Counted from the stretch's first letter, positions 44,395 to 53,174 are shown. The stretch: DNA of 64,000 nucleotides from Flavobacterium shii (GCF_025847235.1 NZ_JAOZEW010000004.1:186001-250000), one strand, 5' to 3'. Notes: a model not told the origin generated them from the sequence alone. Program-made: numbers and translations.

Positions 44395-45330
44395 ATGAAT
44401 TATTACAGCGAAACATCCTATTGGAAAAAGTACAATCTTTTTTTACCCGAAGATTTGCAATATAAAGACAATAAACTTCCAACAGAAGAATATTGGCAAT
44501 GGAAAGACTATGCTATTCATTTGGATCGGATGAAAAATGCAGATTCTCCATTTAAAGTAATCATTCTTCATGGTGCTGGTGGGAACGGAAGAGTAATTGG
44601 ATTGTTTGGTAACTTCTTGCACAATCAAGGTTATGAATATGTTGCACCGGATTTAATTGGCTACGGACTAACAAAAAATCCAAAGAATGTAAATATTGAT
44701 TATTCGGTTTGGATAGATTGTATTTCTGATTTTATAGATCAGGAACTAATAAAAGATAGTAGACCAATAATATTATTTGGTCTTAGCGTTGGCGGAATGT
44801 TAGCTTATCAGGTTGCTGCAAAAAATAAAAATGTAAAAGGAATTATAGTTACGACATTGGCAGATCCACGTTCTCAAAAAGTGAAGGATGATTTGGCAAC
44901 GAATATGTTTTTAAGTAGAATTGGATTACCATTAAGTAATGCTTTCAAGTTAATTTTGGATTCTGTTAAACTCCCTATAAAATGGCTTTGCAAAATGGAG
45001 AAAATAACAAATGATAGTAATTTTTCTAAAGTATTTTCGAATGATAAACTAGCTGGAGGAAGTAAAGTAAAATTACGTTTTCTAAGAACATATATGAACT
45101 TTACTCCCGCAATAGAACCTGAAAATTATACTTCTGCCCCCCTTTTATTTCTTCAACCCGATAAAGATAACTGGACAACATTAGCAACCAGTAAACCATT
45201 TTATGATAGACTAAATTGTCCAAAAAAGTTAGTTTTATTAGAAAATTGTGGACATGCACCTTATGAAGAACCCGGATTGACGACTATGAAAACCGAAATA
45301 ATTCAATTTTTAGAGTCAATAAAGAGCTAA
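44395..45330 (+). CDS. Alpha/beta-hydrolase
   Basis: 311 residues. Oxyanion-hole motif LHGAGGNGR (about 61-69), nucleophile elbow GLSVGG with Ser about 133, acid near LQPDKDNW and catalytic His in NCGHAPYEEPG. No signal peptide, so cytoplasmic. The substrate is unknown; it looks like a serine esterase or lipase of the lysophospholipase-like group. Confidence 0.85.
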   Translation: MNYYSETSYWKKYNLFLPEDLQYKDNKLPTEEYWQWKDYAIHLDRMKNADSPFKVIILHGAGGNGRVIGLFGNFLHNQGYEYVAPDLIGYGLTKNPKNVNIDYSVWIDCISDFIDQELIKDSRPIILFGLSVGGMLAYQVAAKNKNVKGIIVTTLADPRSQKVKDDLATNMFLSRIGLPLSNAFKLILDSVKLPIKWLCKMEKITNDSNFSKVFSNDKLAGGSKVKLRFLRTYMNFTPAIEPENYTSAPLLFLQPDKDNWTTLATSKPFYDRLNCPKKLVLLENCGHAPYEEPGLTTMKTEIIQFLESIKS

Positions 45331-45486
45331 TTATTAATTTCAGTAAATCCTTTTTGACCTTCTATTCATAATCTAAATTTTAAAAATCATCAGGCTGGAC
45401 GGGGATTAAGCTACCTCCAGAGCGATAAAATTGTTCAGTCTTAAAAATTACTTATCACACGATAAAAAAAAACTATGAAAGAATTA

Positions 45487-45517
45487 TTTTGTAATACTAA
45501 AAATTGCCATACATTTG
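45487..45517 (+). promoter_or_regulatory. Promoter of the TetR gene
   Basis: TTTTG (45487-45491), 18 bases, TACATTTG (45510-45517) is a near-ideal Bacteroidota promoter. The first copy of the 25-bp operator starts at its last base. Confidence 0.7.
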
Positions 45518-45541
45518 CCTAACGGTGTTAAACAATTTAAT
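45517..45541 (+). promoter_or_regulatory. 25-bp operator element, copy O1
   Basis: GCCTAACGGTGTTAAAC followed by AATTTAAT. The core is TAAC-N3-GTTA. It covers the expected transcription start of the TetR gene. Confidence 0.7.
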
Positions 45542-45552
45542 ACTCTATAAAA

Positions 45553-46146
45553 ATGGCAAGCAAAGATCGAATTTTAAGACAAAAAGAAGAAACCAGAAAG
45601 AACATTCTGGATGCTGCCTGTACTATTGTAAAAGATGAAGGTTGGCAAGGTCTTAGTATGCGAAAAATCGCTGATAAGATTGAATATACTGCCCCAATCA
45701 TTTATGAATACTTTTCTAACAAAGAAGCAATATTACAAGAACTAACAGGTAGAGGTTTTGTAAAATTAACCATTGAACTAGAAAAAGCTAGAAACAAATA
45801 CGATAATCCTGAGGAACAGCTTGAAGCAATGTGGATGGCATATTGGGATTTTGCATTTACCGATACCGAAATGTATCAATTAATGTTTGGAGTGCAAATG
45901 ACTTGTTGTAACGAACGATGTTCGGCTTCTGAAGCACCCTACAAATTATTTGTTGCCGTTATTGCCGAAATAATGAAAGATAGCAAACCAACTGAAGAAG
46001 TAATAAAACAAAAGTATTTTACTTTCTTTTCTGTTATTCACGGATTAATTTCAATCAATATCATTAACAAAAGTGAAGTTTTAGAAACAATCAATACGCA
46101 AATTTTAAAAGATGCTATTGGTGGAATCATAAAATCAATACGTTAA
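45553..46146 (+). CDS. TetR/AcrR-family repressor of the RND multidrug operon
   Basis: 197 residues. HTH at about 15-60 (NILDAACTIVKDEGWQGLSM, IADKIEYTAPIIYEYFSNKEAILQEL). A C-terminal ligand domain (TetR_C type, WMAYWDFAFTDTEMYQLMFGVQM) holds a CCNERC cysteine cluster at about residues 117-122. It lies directly upstream of the HlyD-RND-OMF genes on the same strand. One operator copy overlaps its own promoter and four lie in the next gap. The cysteines could bind metal or sense oxidants; this is speculation. Confidence 0.9.
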   Translation: MASKDRILRQKEETRKNILDAACTIVKDEGWQGLSMRKIADKIEYTAPIIYEYFSNKEAILQELTGRGFVKLTIELEKARNKYDNPEEQLEAMWMAYWDFAFTDTEMYQLMFGVQMTCCNERCSASEAPYKLFVAVIAEIMKDSKPTEEVIKQKYFTFFSVIHGLISINIINKSEVLETINTQILKDAIGGIIKSIR

Positions 46147-46162
46147 AAAAAATTTAATGCTC

Positions 46163-46187
46163 ACTTAACGCTGATAAATAATTTAAT
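46163..46187 (+). promoter_or_regulatory. 25-bp operator element, copy O2
   Basis: ACTTAACGCTGATAAAT then AATTTAAT. TAATTTTG at 46192-46199 just after could be a -7 box. The core differs from TAAC-N3-GTTA by one base. Confidence 0.6.
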
Positions 46188-46263
46188 GTAGTAATTTTGG
46201 ACCAAATTTTATTATTCTAAGTTGAATTAAAGAAAAACCAAAGAAGTTTTTTTTTATCATTCT

Positions 46264-46288
46264 ACTTAACAACGTTAGAAAATTTAAT
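46264..46288 (+). promoter_or_regulatory. 25-bp operator element, copy O3
   Basis: ACTTAACAACGTTAGAA then AATTTAAT. Perfect TAAC-N3-GTTA core, 101 bases after O2. Confidence 0.65.
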
Positions 46289-46368
46289 ACAGTAATTTAA
46301 TACCATAATTTTCAATTAATAGTCGCTCATAACAGAGTCGAAGGATAAATTGATTTTTTTGCCACTTC

Positions 46369-46393
46369 ACTTAACAGTGATAAATAATTTAAT
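46369..46393 (+). promoter_or_regulatory. 25-bp operator element, copy O4
   Basis: ACTTAACAGTGATAAAT then AATTTAAT. It is most like O2, 105 bases after O3. Confidence 0.6.
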
Positions 46394-46451
46394 ACCAATT
46401 ATAGTATCATATAACTGGAAGGAATAATTATATGGATTTTTACAGCAATTT

Positions 46452-46476
46452 ACTTAACAATGTTAGAAAATTTAAT
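46452..46476 (+). promoter_or_regulatory. 25-bp operator element, copy O5
   Basis: ACTTAACAATGTTAGAA then AATTTAAT. It is most like O3. It lies 86 bases before the adaptor start and would be inside a longer but unlikely reading frame beginning at 46460. Confidence 0.65.
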
Positions 46477-46561
46477 GCAATTAAAAGCGAATCACAAGAA
46501 TACAAAACCCAATCAGAATACAAATAACTCAAATGTCCAACAAATTAAAATTAAAACTAAA

Positions 46562-47707
46562 ATGAAAAATGTAATCTTAACCAGTATCATCCTTGCCTTA
46601 GTTGTAATAGGATGTGCAGATAAGGCTCAAGCACCCGCTGCTCCTGCCCCATTATTACCAGTACTTGCAATTAAAAATGCAGATGCAACTACAGATTCTG
46701 AATATCCTGCTTCGATACAAGGAACAATTGATGTAGAAATCCGTCCACAAGTAAGTGGAAACCTAGACCGTGTTTTTGTAGATGAAGGTGCTTACGTTTC
46801 TAAAGGACAATCTTTATTTAAAATAAACGAACGCCCTTTCCGTGAGCAACTTAACAATGCACTCGCAAACCTTCACGGAGCCGAAGCAGCATTGATTAAC
46901 GCACAATTGGAAATTGACAAATTAACTCCTCTTGTACAAAACAAAGTAGTTTCTGACTATCAGTTAAAAACTGCAAAAGCTTCTCACAGAATTGCTGCTT
47001 CTACTATTGAGCAAGCAAAAGCAATGGTAGAATCTGCCAGAATTAATTTGAGTTATACTACAATCACAGCACCTGTAAGTGGTTACATAGGAAGACTTCC
47101 TAAAAAACAAGGAAGTTTAGTTTCAGCATCAGATGTTGAACCATTAACCAAACTATCAGATGTTCATGAAGTATATGCTTATTTCTCATTAGGAGAAACA
47201 GATTTCATCAACTTTAAATCGCAATATTCCGGAAATACAATTGGTGATAAAATAAAAAACTTACCTCCTGTTTCTTTAATACTAGCCGATGGAAATGCTT
47301 ATACTCAATTAGGAAAAATTGATATGGTTGATGGTCAATTTGATAAAAACACTGGTGCAATAACACTTAGAGCGACTTTCCCTAATGCTAGCGGAACTTT
47401 ACGTTCTGGAAATACAGGAAAAATCCGTTTGGGGATTCAGCATGACGATGCAATCTTGGTTCCACAATCTGCTACTATAGAAATGCAGGATAAAGTTTTC
47501 GTTTATACATTAAACAAAGGAAACAAGGTTAACAAAATGCCAATTACGATTATCGGAAAATCAGGAACAGATTATCTTATTAAAGATGGTGTAAAATCTG
47601 GTGACCAAATCGTATTAAGTGGTATCGACAAACTTCAGGAAGGACAGGTAATTCAGCCTGAGAAATCAACACCAACTAAAGTTGCCCAAATAATTAACAA
47701 AAAATAA
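46562..47707 (+). CDS. RND periplasmic adaptor (AcrA/MexA-like lipoprotein)
   Basis: 381 residues from ATG 46562. The frame is open upstream to 46460, but that part is Asn/Lys-rich and covers operator O5; ATG 46562 gives a proper lipoprotein signal, lipobox VIGC (Cys17). Lipoyl halves (VEIRPQVSGNLDRVFVDEGAYVSKGQSLF; TITAPVSGYIGRLPKKQGSLV), hairpin (ANLHGAEAALINAQLEIDKL) and barrel domains are typical AcrA features. It is 11 bases before the permease. Confidence 0.92.
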   Translation: MKNVILTSIILALVVIGCADKAQAPAAPAPLLPVLAIKNADATTDSEYPASIQGTIDVEIRPQVSGNLDRVFVDEGAYVSKGQSLFKINERPFREQLNNALANLHGAEAALINAQLEIDKLTPLVQNKVVSDYQLKTAKASHRIAASTIEQAKAMVESARINLSYTTITAPVSGYIGRLPKKQGSLVSASDVEPLTKLSDVHEVYAYFSLGETDFINFKSQYSGNTIGDKIKNLPPVSLILADGNAYTQLGKIDMVDGQFDKNTGAITLRATFPNASGTLRSGNTGKIRLGIQHDDAILVPQSATIEMQDKVFVYTLNKGNKVNKMPITIIGKSGTDYLIKDGVKSGDQIVLSGIDKLQEGQVIQPEKSTPTKVAQIINKK

Positions 47708-47718
47708 TTACACGAAAA

Positions 47719-50700
47719 ATGTTCAAAATATTTATACAAAGACCTGTACTGGCAACTGTTATTTCCATTTTATTGGTGATATTAGGAGTACTTGGACTTA
47801 CAAAATTGCCTTTACAACAGTTTCCCGATATTGCGCCGCCATCGGTTTTGGTAACGGCAGTTTATCCGGGGGCTAGTGCAGAAACGGTATTGCGTTCTGT
47901 TGCTCCATCACTCGAAGAGTCTATAAATGGTGTGGAGAACATGACCTACATGAGCTCAACAGCCAGTAATGATGGCACACTAGCTATTACAATTTTCTTT
48001 AAATTGGGTACTAATGCCGATCAGGCTGCAGTAAACGTGCAAAACAGGGTTGCACAAGCAACAAGCCAATTACCTACAGAGGTTGTACAGCAAGGTGTTA
48101 CCACTGCCAAACAACAAAATAGTTTTATCATGGGTATTGGTTTATATACCGAAGACGAAACTAAATATGACCAAACATTTGTTGCCAATTATGCACAAAT
48201 CAATATTATTCCAGAAATTAAACGTATTCCGGGAGTAGGATCTGCAAGTATATTTGGTGGTGTAAGAGATTATTCTATGCGTGTTTGGTTAAACCCAACA
48301 CAAATGTCTACCTATCAGGTTACCCCAAATGAGGTGATGAAAGCTATCCAGGATAAAAGTTTAGAAGCGGCTCCAGGTAAATTTGGAGAACGAAGTAAAG
48401 AAGTTTTTGAATACGTTATCAAATACAAAGGGAAATTAACAAAACCCGAAGAATATGAAAATATTGCTATACGTGCAAACGCAGATGGATCCATACTTCG
48501 TTTAAAAGACGTAGCAAGAGTAGAACTTGGAGCCTATTCATACAATAGTTTAACTCGTTTAAATGGTAAAAAAGGTGTAGTAATTGGTATTATCCAGTTA
48601 GCAGGATCAAACTCCAATGAAATTCAGATAGCAATTAATAAGCTGATGGAAAAATCGGCTAAAAATTTCCCTGCCGGAATAAAACAAAATGTTTTTTATA
48701 GCACAAAAGTTTCATTAGATCAATCTATAGATCAGGTAAAACACACTTTGGTAGAAGCTTTTATACTAGTATTTATAGTGGTATTTATCTTCTTACAAGA
48801 TTTTAGATCTACATTAATTCCTGCAATTGCAGTTCCTGTGGCTATTTTGGGTACGTTCTTTTTCATGCAGCTATTTGGCTTTTCGATAAACTTATTAACG
48901 CTATTTGCTTTAATCTTAGCAATTGGTATTGTTGTCGATGATGCGATTGTCGTCGTCGAGGCGGTGCATGCCAAAATGGAACACAAACATTTATCGCCAA
49001 AAGTAGCAACGAGCGAAGCGATGCACGAAATCACTGGAGCAATTATCTCGATTACTTTAGTAATGGCAGCCGTATTCTTACCAGTAGGTTTCATGGAAGG
49101 TTCAACAGGAGTTTTCTATCGTCAGTTTGCCTTTACAATGGCAATTGCAATTGTAATCTCGGCAGTAAATGCATTAACATTAAGCCCTGCCCTAGCAGCC
49201 TTATTCTTAAAAGATAACCATGCAGGACACGGAGATAATCCAGAAGCTAAAAAAGGATTCAAAGAAAAATTCTTTACAGGTTTCAACAAGAGTTTTAATT
49301 CCTTAACAAACCGTTACGTAGGTAGTTTAAGATTCTTAATACGCAACAAATGGGTTAGTTTAGGAGGATTAGCAGTAATAACAGCAGCAACAATATTAAT
49401 GGTAAAAACTACTCCTGCAGGATTTATCCCTACAGAAGATCAAGGTTTTATTGCCATTGCGGTAAACACACCATCAGGAACATCATTAGATGGAACTCAG
49501 AAAGTAATGACTGAAGCCGAAAATACGTTAAGAGGATTAGATGCATCACGATTTGTAACAGCAATTTCAGGTTTTAACTTGTTAACGAACTCAACAAGTC
49601 CATCATCTGCAGTAATATTTGTATTACTTAAGCCAAATGAGGAACGTGGAGAAATCAAAGACATTAATAAAATAATGGCAGATGTTCAAGGTAAATTGGG
49701 AGCCATTTCAAAGGGTAGTTTCTTCGTATTCAGCTTTCCTACAGTTCCTGGTTTCAGCAACGTAGAAGCGTTGGATTTGGTACTTCAGGATAAAACAGGT
49801 GGTAAACTGGATAAATTCAGTGGAATCTCTCAATCTTTTATTGGAGAATTAATGAAACGACCAGAAATTGCAGTAGCCTTTACCAGTTTCAAAGCCGATT
49901 ATCCACAATTACAATTGGATATAAATGATGAAAAAGCAGATCAATTGGGCGTGAATGTAAAAGACATTTTACAAACCATGCAAGCTTATTTTGGTAGTGC
50001 ACAAGCATCCGACTTTAATCGATTTGGTAAATATTACAGAGTAGTTGTTCAGGCAGACATCGATGATAGAGCTGAACCATCATCAATCAATAATGTTTTT
50101 GTAAAAAACAAAAATGGCGGAATGGTTCCAATCAATACTTTGGTAAAACTAACTCGTATCTATGGTTCCGAAACTGCATCGAGATACAACTTGTTTAACT
50201 CGATTTCGATAAATGCAATCCCAAAACCAGGATTTAGTTCCGGAGATGCCATTAAAGCAATTGAGGAAGTTGCTGCACAGCAATTACCCGCAGGTTATAG
50301 TTATGAATTCTCAGGACAAACACGCGAAGAAATTTCTTCAGGAGGTCAATCGACAACGATTTTCCTATTATGTCTTGTGTTCATTTACTTCCTACTTGCA
50401 GCACAGTATGAAAGCTACATCTTGCCATTGGCAGTAATTCTATCTATCCCAGTGGGAATATTTGGAGTATTTGTAGCAATCGGATTAACAGGAATCGAAA
50501 ACAACATTTACGTACAAGTTGCCCTAGTCATGCTTATAGGTTTATTGGCCAAAAATGCGATTCTTATTGTCGAGTTTGCCTCACAGCGAAGAAAAGCAGG
50601 TAAATCATTGGTTGCGGCATCTATAGAAGCAGCAAAACTAAGGCTACGACCAATTATCATGACATCACTAGCATTTGTCGTGGGATTAATCCCGATGATG

Positions 50701-50880
50701 AGCGCCACAGGACCATCTGCAATGGGTAACCATTCGATAAGTATCGGTGCAGCCGGCGGAATGATTTCAGGAGTAATCCTAGGGGTATTAATCATCCCGG
50801 TTTTATTTATCGTATTCCAACATTTACAAGAAAAGGTTTCTGGAAAATCATTAGCCGTAATTCATAACGAAGAAAAATAA
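47719..50880 (+). CDS. HAE1-type RND multidrug efflux permease (AcrB-like)
   Basis: 1053 residues, the AcrB length. N-terminus MFKIFIQRPVLATVISILLVILGVLGLTKLPLQQFPDIAPP. Helix 4 carries the Asp pair in GIVVDDAIVVVEAVHAKM. The second half contains TPAGFIPTEDQGFIAIAVNTPSG and the duplicated membrane block ends with LAKNAILIVEFASQ and GVILGVLIIPVLFIVFQ. The trimer takes drugs from the periplasm or membrane and passes them to the channel, driven by protons. Controlled by the TetR upstream. Confidence 0.95.
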   Translation: MFKIFIQRPVLATVISILLVILGVLGLTKLPLQQFPDIAPPSVLVTAVYPGASAETVLRSVAPSLEESINGVENMTYMSSTASNDGTLAITIFFKLGTNADQAAVNVQNRVAQATSQLPTEVVQQGVTTAKQQNSFIMGIGLYTEDETKYDQTFVANYAQINIIPEIKRIPGVGSASIFGGVRDYSMRVWLNPTQMSTYQVTPNEVMKAIQDKSLEAAPGKFGERSKEVFEYVIKYKGKLTKPEEYENIAIRANADGSILRLKDVARVELGAYSYNSLTRLNGKKGVVIGIIQLAGSNSNEIQIAINKLMEKSAKNFPAGIKQNVFYSTKVSLDQSIDQVKHTLVEAFILVFIVVFIFLQDFRSTLIPAIAVPVAILGTFFFMQLFGFSINLLTLFALILAIGIVVDDAIVVVEAVHAKMEHKHLSPKVATSEAMHEITGAIISITLVMAAVFLPVGFMEGSTGVFYRQFAFTMAIAIVISAVNALTLSPALAALFLKDNHAGHGDNPEAKKGFKEKFFTGFNKSFNSLTNRYVGSLRFLIRNKWVSLGGLAVITAATILMVKTTPAGFIPTEDQGFIAIAVNTPSGTSLDGTQKVMTEAENTLRGLDASRFVTAISGFNLLTNSTSPSSAVIFVLLKPNEERGEIKDINKIMADVQGKLGAISKGSFFVFSFPTVPGFSNVEALDLVLQDKTGGKLDKFSGISQSFIGELMKRPEIAVAFTSFKADYPQLQLDINDEKADQLGVNVKDILQTMQAYFGSAQASDFNRFGKYYRVVVQADIDDRAEPSSINNVFVKNKNGGMVPINTLVKLTRIYGSETASRYNLFNSISINAIPKPGFSSGDAIKAIEEVAAQQLPAGYSYEFSGQTREEISSGGQSTTIFLLCLVFIYFLLAAQYESYILPLAVILSIPVGIFGVFVAIGLTGIENNIYVQVALVMLIGLLAKNAILIVEFASQRRKAGKSLVAASIEAAKLRLRPIIMTSLAFVVGLIPMMSATGPSAMGNHSISIGAAGGMISGVILGVLIIPVLFIVFQHLQEKVSGKSLAVIHNEEK

Positions 50881-50883
50881 AAA

Positions 50884-50997
50884 ATGGAAAATTATATAAC
50901 ATCAGTTCTGATAACAGTATTTGTTGTCTTTACATTAATATCCTGGAAAGTTTCAAAAGCACTTGAAGCGCCAGAAGATAAATGTCAAAAAAATTAA
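50884..50997 (+). CDS. 37-codon ORF, duplicated leader of the outer-membrane channel gene
   Basis: ATG 50884 to TAA 50997, starting 3 bases after the permease stop. The product has one hydrophobic helix. Aligned without gaps to the N-terminus of the OMF 128 bases downstream, 16 of the first 32 residues are identical, including NYIT and KVSK. At position 21 the lipobox Cys (TGT) is Trp (TGG), so it cannot be lipidated. It may be a decayed tandem duplication or a small membrane protein comparable in size and position to AcrZ. Whether it is translated cannot be told. Confidence 0.5.
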   Translation: MENYITSVLITVFVVFTLISWKVSKALEAPEDKCQKN

Positions 50998-51011
50998 TGA
51001 TACCATATAAA

Positions 51012-52430
51012 ATGAAAAATTATATAACCAAAACAGTTGTTGCGGTCCTTTTAATCACAACATTCATATCCTGTAAAGTCTCGAAGGATATCGAAGTTCC
51101 AAAAGATGCATTTCCTGATACTTTCAGGAATGCATCCGCTTCAAGCGATACAACAAGTATTGCCAATTTGGAATGGAAAAGCTTCTTTACAGAGAAAGAC
51201 ATCGTAAAACTGATAGACAGTGCCATTACAAAAAATAATGATTTGCAAATTGCAACCAAAAATATTGAAATTGCACAATATCAATTAACGCAGGCAAAAT
51301 GGGGAAATATTCCGGAGCTAAATCTTCTTGTGAGTGCAAATACCAATCGACCATCCGAAAATAGTTTTACAGGTCATAACTTAAGTCAGGCCTTACAAAC
51401 AAACCATATCGAGGATTATTCGGCAGGAATCGGACTATCATGGGAAGCAGATATTTGGGGTAAAATCCGTAGTCAGAAAAAAAGTGCCTATGCAGGATAT
51501 CTTCAATCCGAAGAAGTAAAAAAAGCATTGCAAACAACCATAGTATCTAATGTTTCCAAAGGATATTACAACCTATTAATGCTAGATTCACAATTAGAAA
51601 TTGCCAAAAAGAACCTGAAATTAAATGATAGTACAACCTTCATCATCAAGTTAAAATACGATGCTGGTCAGGTAACGTCATTAGCCATTCAGCAATCGGA
51701 AGCACAAAAACTAATTGCAGCACAACTAATCCCTTTATTGGAACAAAATATTGCAATTCAGGAAAATGCATTGAGTGTATTAACAGGAACATTTCCTAGT
51801 TCTAAAGAGAGAACAATTACGCTAAATTCAATTGCGTTAAAAGAGAATTTAAAATCAGGTATTCCATCTTCATTAGTAAGACAAAGACCTGATGTAAAAA
51901 GTGCCGAATTAGCCCTCGTTAAAGCAAATGCAAGCGTAGGGATTACAAAAGCAAACCTATACCCATCGCTTAAAATTACAGCAAACGGAGGTTTAAATTC
52001 TTTCGAAACAAGCAATTGGTTTAATATACCAGCTTCATTATTCGGAACAGCAATAGGCGGATTAACACAACCCTTATTAAACAGCAAAAAGATAAGAACA
52101 CAATACAATATTGCCAAAGCCGAAAGAGAAAAAGCAGTATTAAACTTCCGACAATCGGTACTAGTTGCTGTAAGCGAAGTATCAGACGCATTAGTAAAAA
52201 TAGAAAAACTAGAAAGACAACAATTCTTTCTTAAAGAACGCGTAAAAACGTTGCAACAAGCGATAACCAACTCGACTATGTTGTTTAAAAACGGAATGGC
52301 AGACTATCTCGAAGTAATTACAGCACAAGCTAATATACTACAAAGCGAGTTGGAACTAGCCAATATTAAACGCGAACAATTAACTGCCAATACCGAATTA
52401 TATCGCGCACTTGGCGGAGGATGGAAATAA
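51012..52430 (+). CDS. Outer-membrane factor lipoprotein, NodT/OprM family
   Basis: 472 residues from ATG 51012; an ATG at 50982 would add ten residues ahead of the signal peptide and overlaps the small ORF. Lipobox ISC with Cys21. Two OEP repeats follow: LEWKSFFTEKDIVKLIDSAITKNNDLQIATKNIEIA, ...LSWEADIWGKIRSQKKSAYAGY, and RQRPDVKSAELALVKANASVGITKANLYPSLKIT. These are canonical NodT-family hallmarks. It completes the AcrA-AcrB-OprM type operon. Confidence 0.92.
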   Translation: MKNYITKTVVAVLLITTFISCKVSKDIEVPKDAFPDTFRNASASSDTTSIANLEWKSFFTEKDIVKLIDSAITKNNDLQIATKNIEIAQYQLTQAKWGNIPELNLLVSANTNRPSENSFTGHNLSQALQTNHIEDYSAGIGLSWEADIWGKIRSQKKSAYAGYLQSEEVKKALQTTIVSNVSKGYYNLLMLDSQLEIAKKNLKLNDSTTFIIKLKYDAGQVTSLAIQQSEAQKLIAAQLIPLLEQNIAIQENALSVLTGTFPSSKERTITLNSIALKENLKSGIPSSLVRQRPDVKSAELALVKANASVGITKANLYPSLKITANGGLNSFETSNWFNIPASLFGTAIGGLTQPLLNSKKIRTQYNIAKAEREKAVLNFRQSVLVAVSEVSDALVKIEKLERQQFFLKERVKTLQQAITNSTMLFKNGMADYLEVITAQANILQSELELANIKREQLTANTELYRALGGGWK

Positions 52431-52458
52431 TAAGGTTTTATTATTAATTTGAGGCGGG

Positions 52459-52488
52459 AACGCTGCAAGACTTAGGTTTTGCAGCGTT
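52459..52488 (+). terminator. Terminator of the multidrug RND operon
   Basis: AACGCTGCAA (52459-52468) pairs with TTGCAGCGTT (52479-52488), followed by a run of T, 28 bases after the OMF stop. Confidence 0.88.
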
Positions 52489-52527
52489 TTTTTATTATCC
52501 AAAAACAGTTATAATTTAGTAGAATGA

Positions 52528-52616
52528 GGAGCTATTTCCTGCTGTACACTATATCTTTTATGGCATCCCGAAGTGTCGGGATCGCCATAAAAGGATGCCG
52601 TTTCCATCAGGGCTAA
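52528..52616. ncRNA. Structured intergenic repeat, possible RNA element
   Basis: An outer helix AGC...GCT plus CCTG (52538-52541) with CAGG (52608-52611) encloses a long hairpin: ATC-TTTTATGGC (52553-52564) with GCCATAAAA-GGAT (52584-52596), then TCCCGA/TCGGGA around AGTG. The 5' side recurs at 53132-53157. I recall similar elements in many flavobacterial intergenic regions; it might correspond to a named RNA motif, but I cannot confirm which. Confidence 0.5.
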
Positions 52617-52712
52617 AAAGCAAAATTTAGAAGAAACAAACCATAATAAATCAGATATAAAATATACTTTTGTAGTTATTAATAGCATCATTTTTAATAA
52701 ACTATAACCAAT

Positions 52713-53099
52713 ATGAAACTCATTTACAACCTGCTTTTTTGTTTGATTTTTATCAACTGTATTGCCCAAAGCAAAACAAACTCAACTTGCGGAACCGAAG
52801 ATCAGGCGATACAAGTGATTTCAGAATTAAAAGAAGTACAATTGCAGCAAAAATATATTGATTCCATTTCAAATCACACAAAAGGAGTTTCCTATATGAC
52901 TGATGATAAAATCATTAAAAACAAATCCTATTTTGAAGTTGCCACAGGTTATAATGGCGAAACCCGATGGGAAACCTACAATCTTTTTTATGTAAATAAG
53001 AAAAATTGCAATGATATCTATGTAAATGAAGTCGTTTCCGGTGATATTATTCCAATAGCTCAATGGAGAAAACTAAAAGCAAAAAAAGTAAAACACTAA
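52713..53099 (+). CDS. Hypothetical exported protein
   Basis: 128 residues. The signal peptide ends FINCIAQ (cleavage after AQ, or a lipobox at Cys16). One more Cys is near the start (STCGTEDQ) and one in KKNCNDIY. The mature part (LKEVQLQQKYIDSISNHTKGVSYMTDD, YFEVATGYNGETRWETYNLFYVNKK) is not a family I recognise. Flanked on both sides by repeat elements. Confidence 0.6.
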   Translation: MKLIYNLLFCLIFINCIAQSKTNSTCGTEDQAIQVISELKEVQLQQKYIDSISNHTKGVSYMTDDKIIKNKSYFEVATGYNGETRWETYNLFYVNKKNCNDIYVNEVVSGDIIPIAQWRKLKAKKVKH

Positions 53100-53131
53100 T
53101 CTTATCCTAACAGTTTTTAAAAATGTGTTAG

Positions 53132-53168
53132 TTTCCCTGCTGTACACTATATCTTTTCCTGGCTAAAG
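53132..53168. repeat. Truncated copy of the structured repeat
   Basis: TTTCCCTGCTGTACACTATA and TCTTTT match 52535-52559. The element then jumps to CCTGGCTAAAG, as if the central hairpin had been deleted. Confidence 0.55.
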
Positions 53169-53174
53169 AAGTTC

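Noticed and set aside
46163..46476. Repeats with regular spacing suggesting a CRISPR array
   Set aside because: Only four copies, with imperfect identity, unequal spacers of 58-81 bases and no cas genes; another copy sits on a promoter, so operators fit better.
51758..52270. Minus-strand ORF of 170 codons in the OMF gene
   Set aside because: Shadow of the NodT-family gene; Ser/Phe/Leu-rich product without family features.
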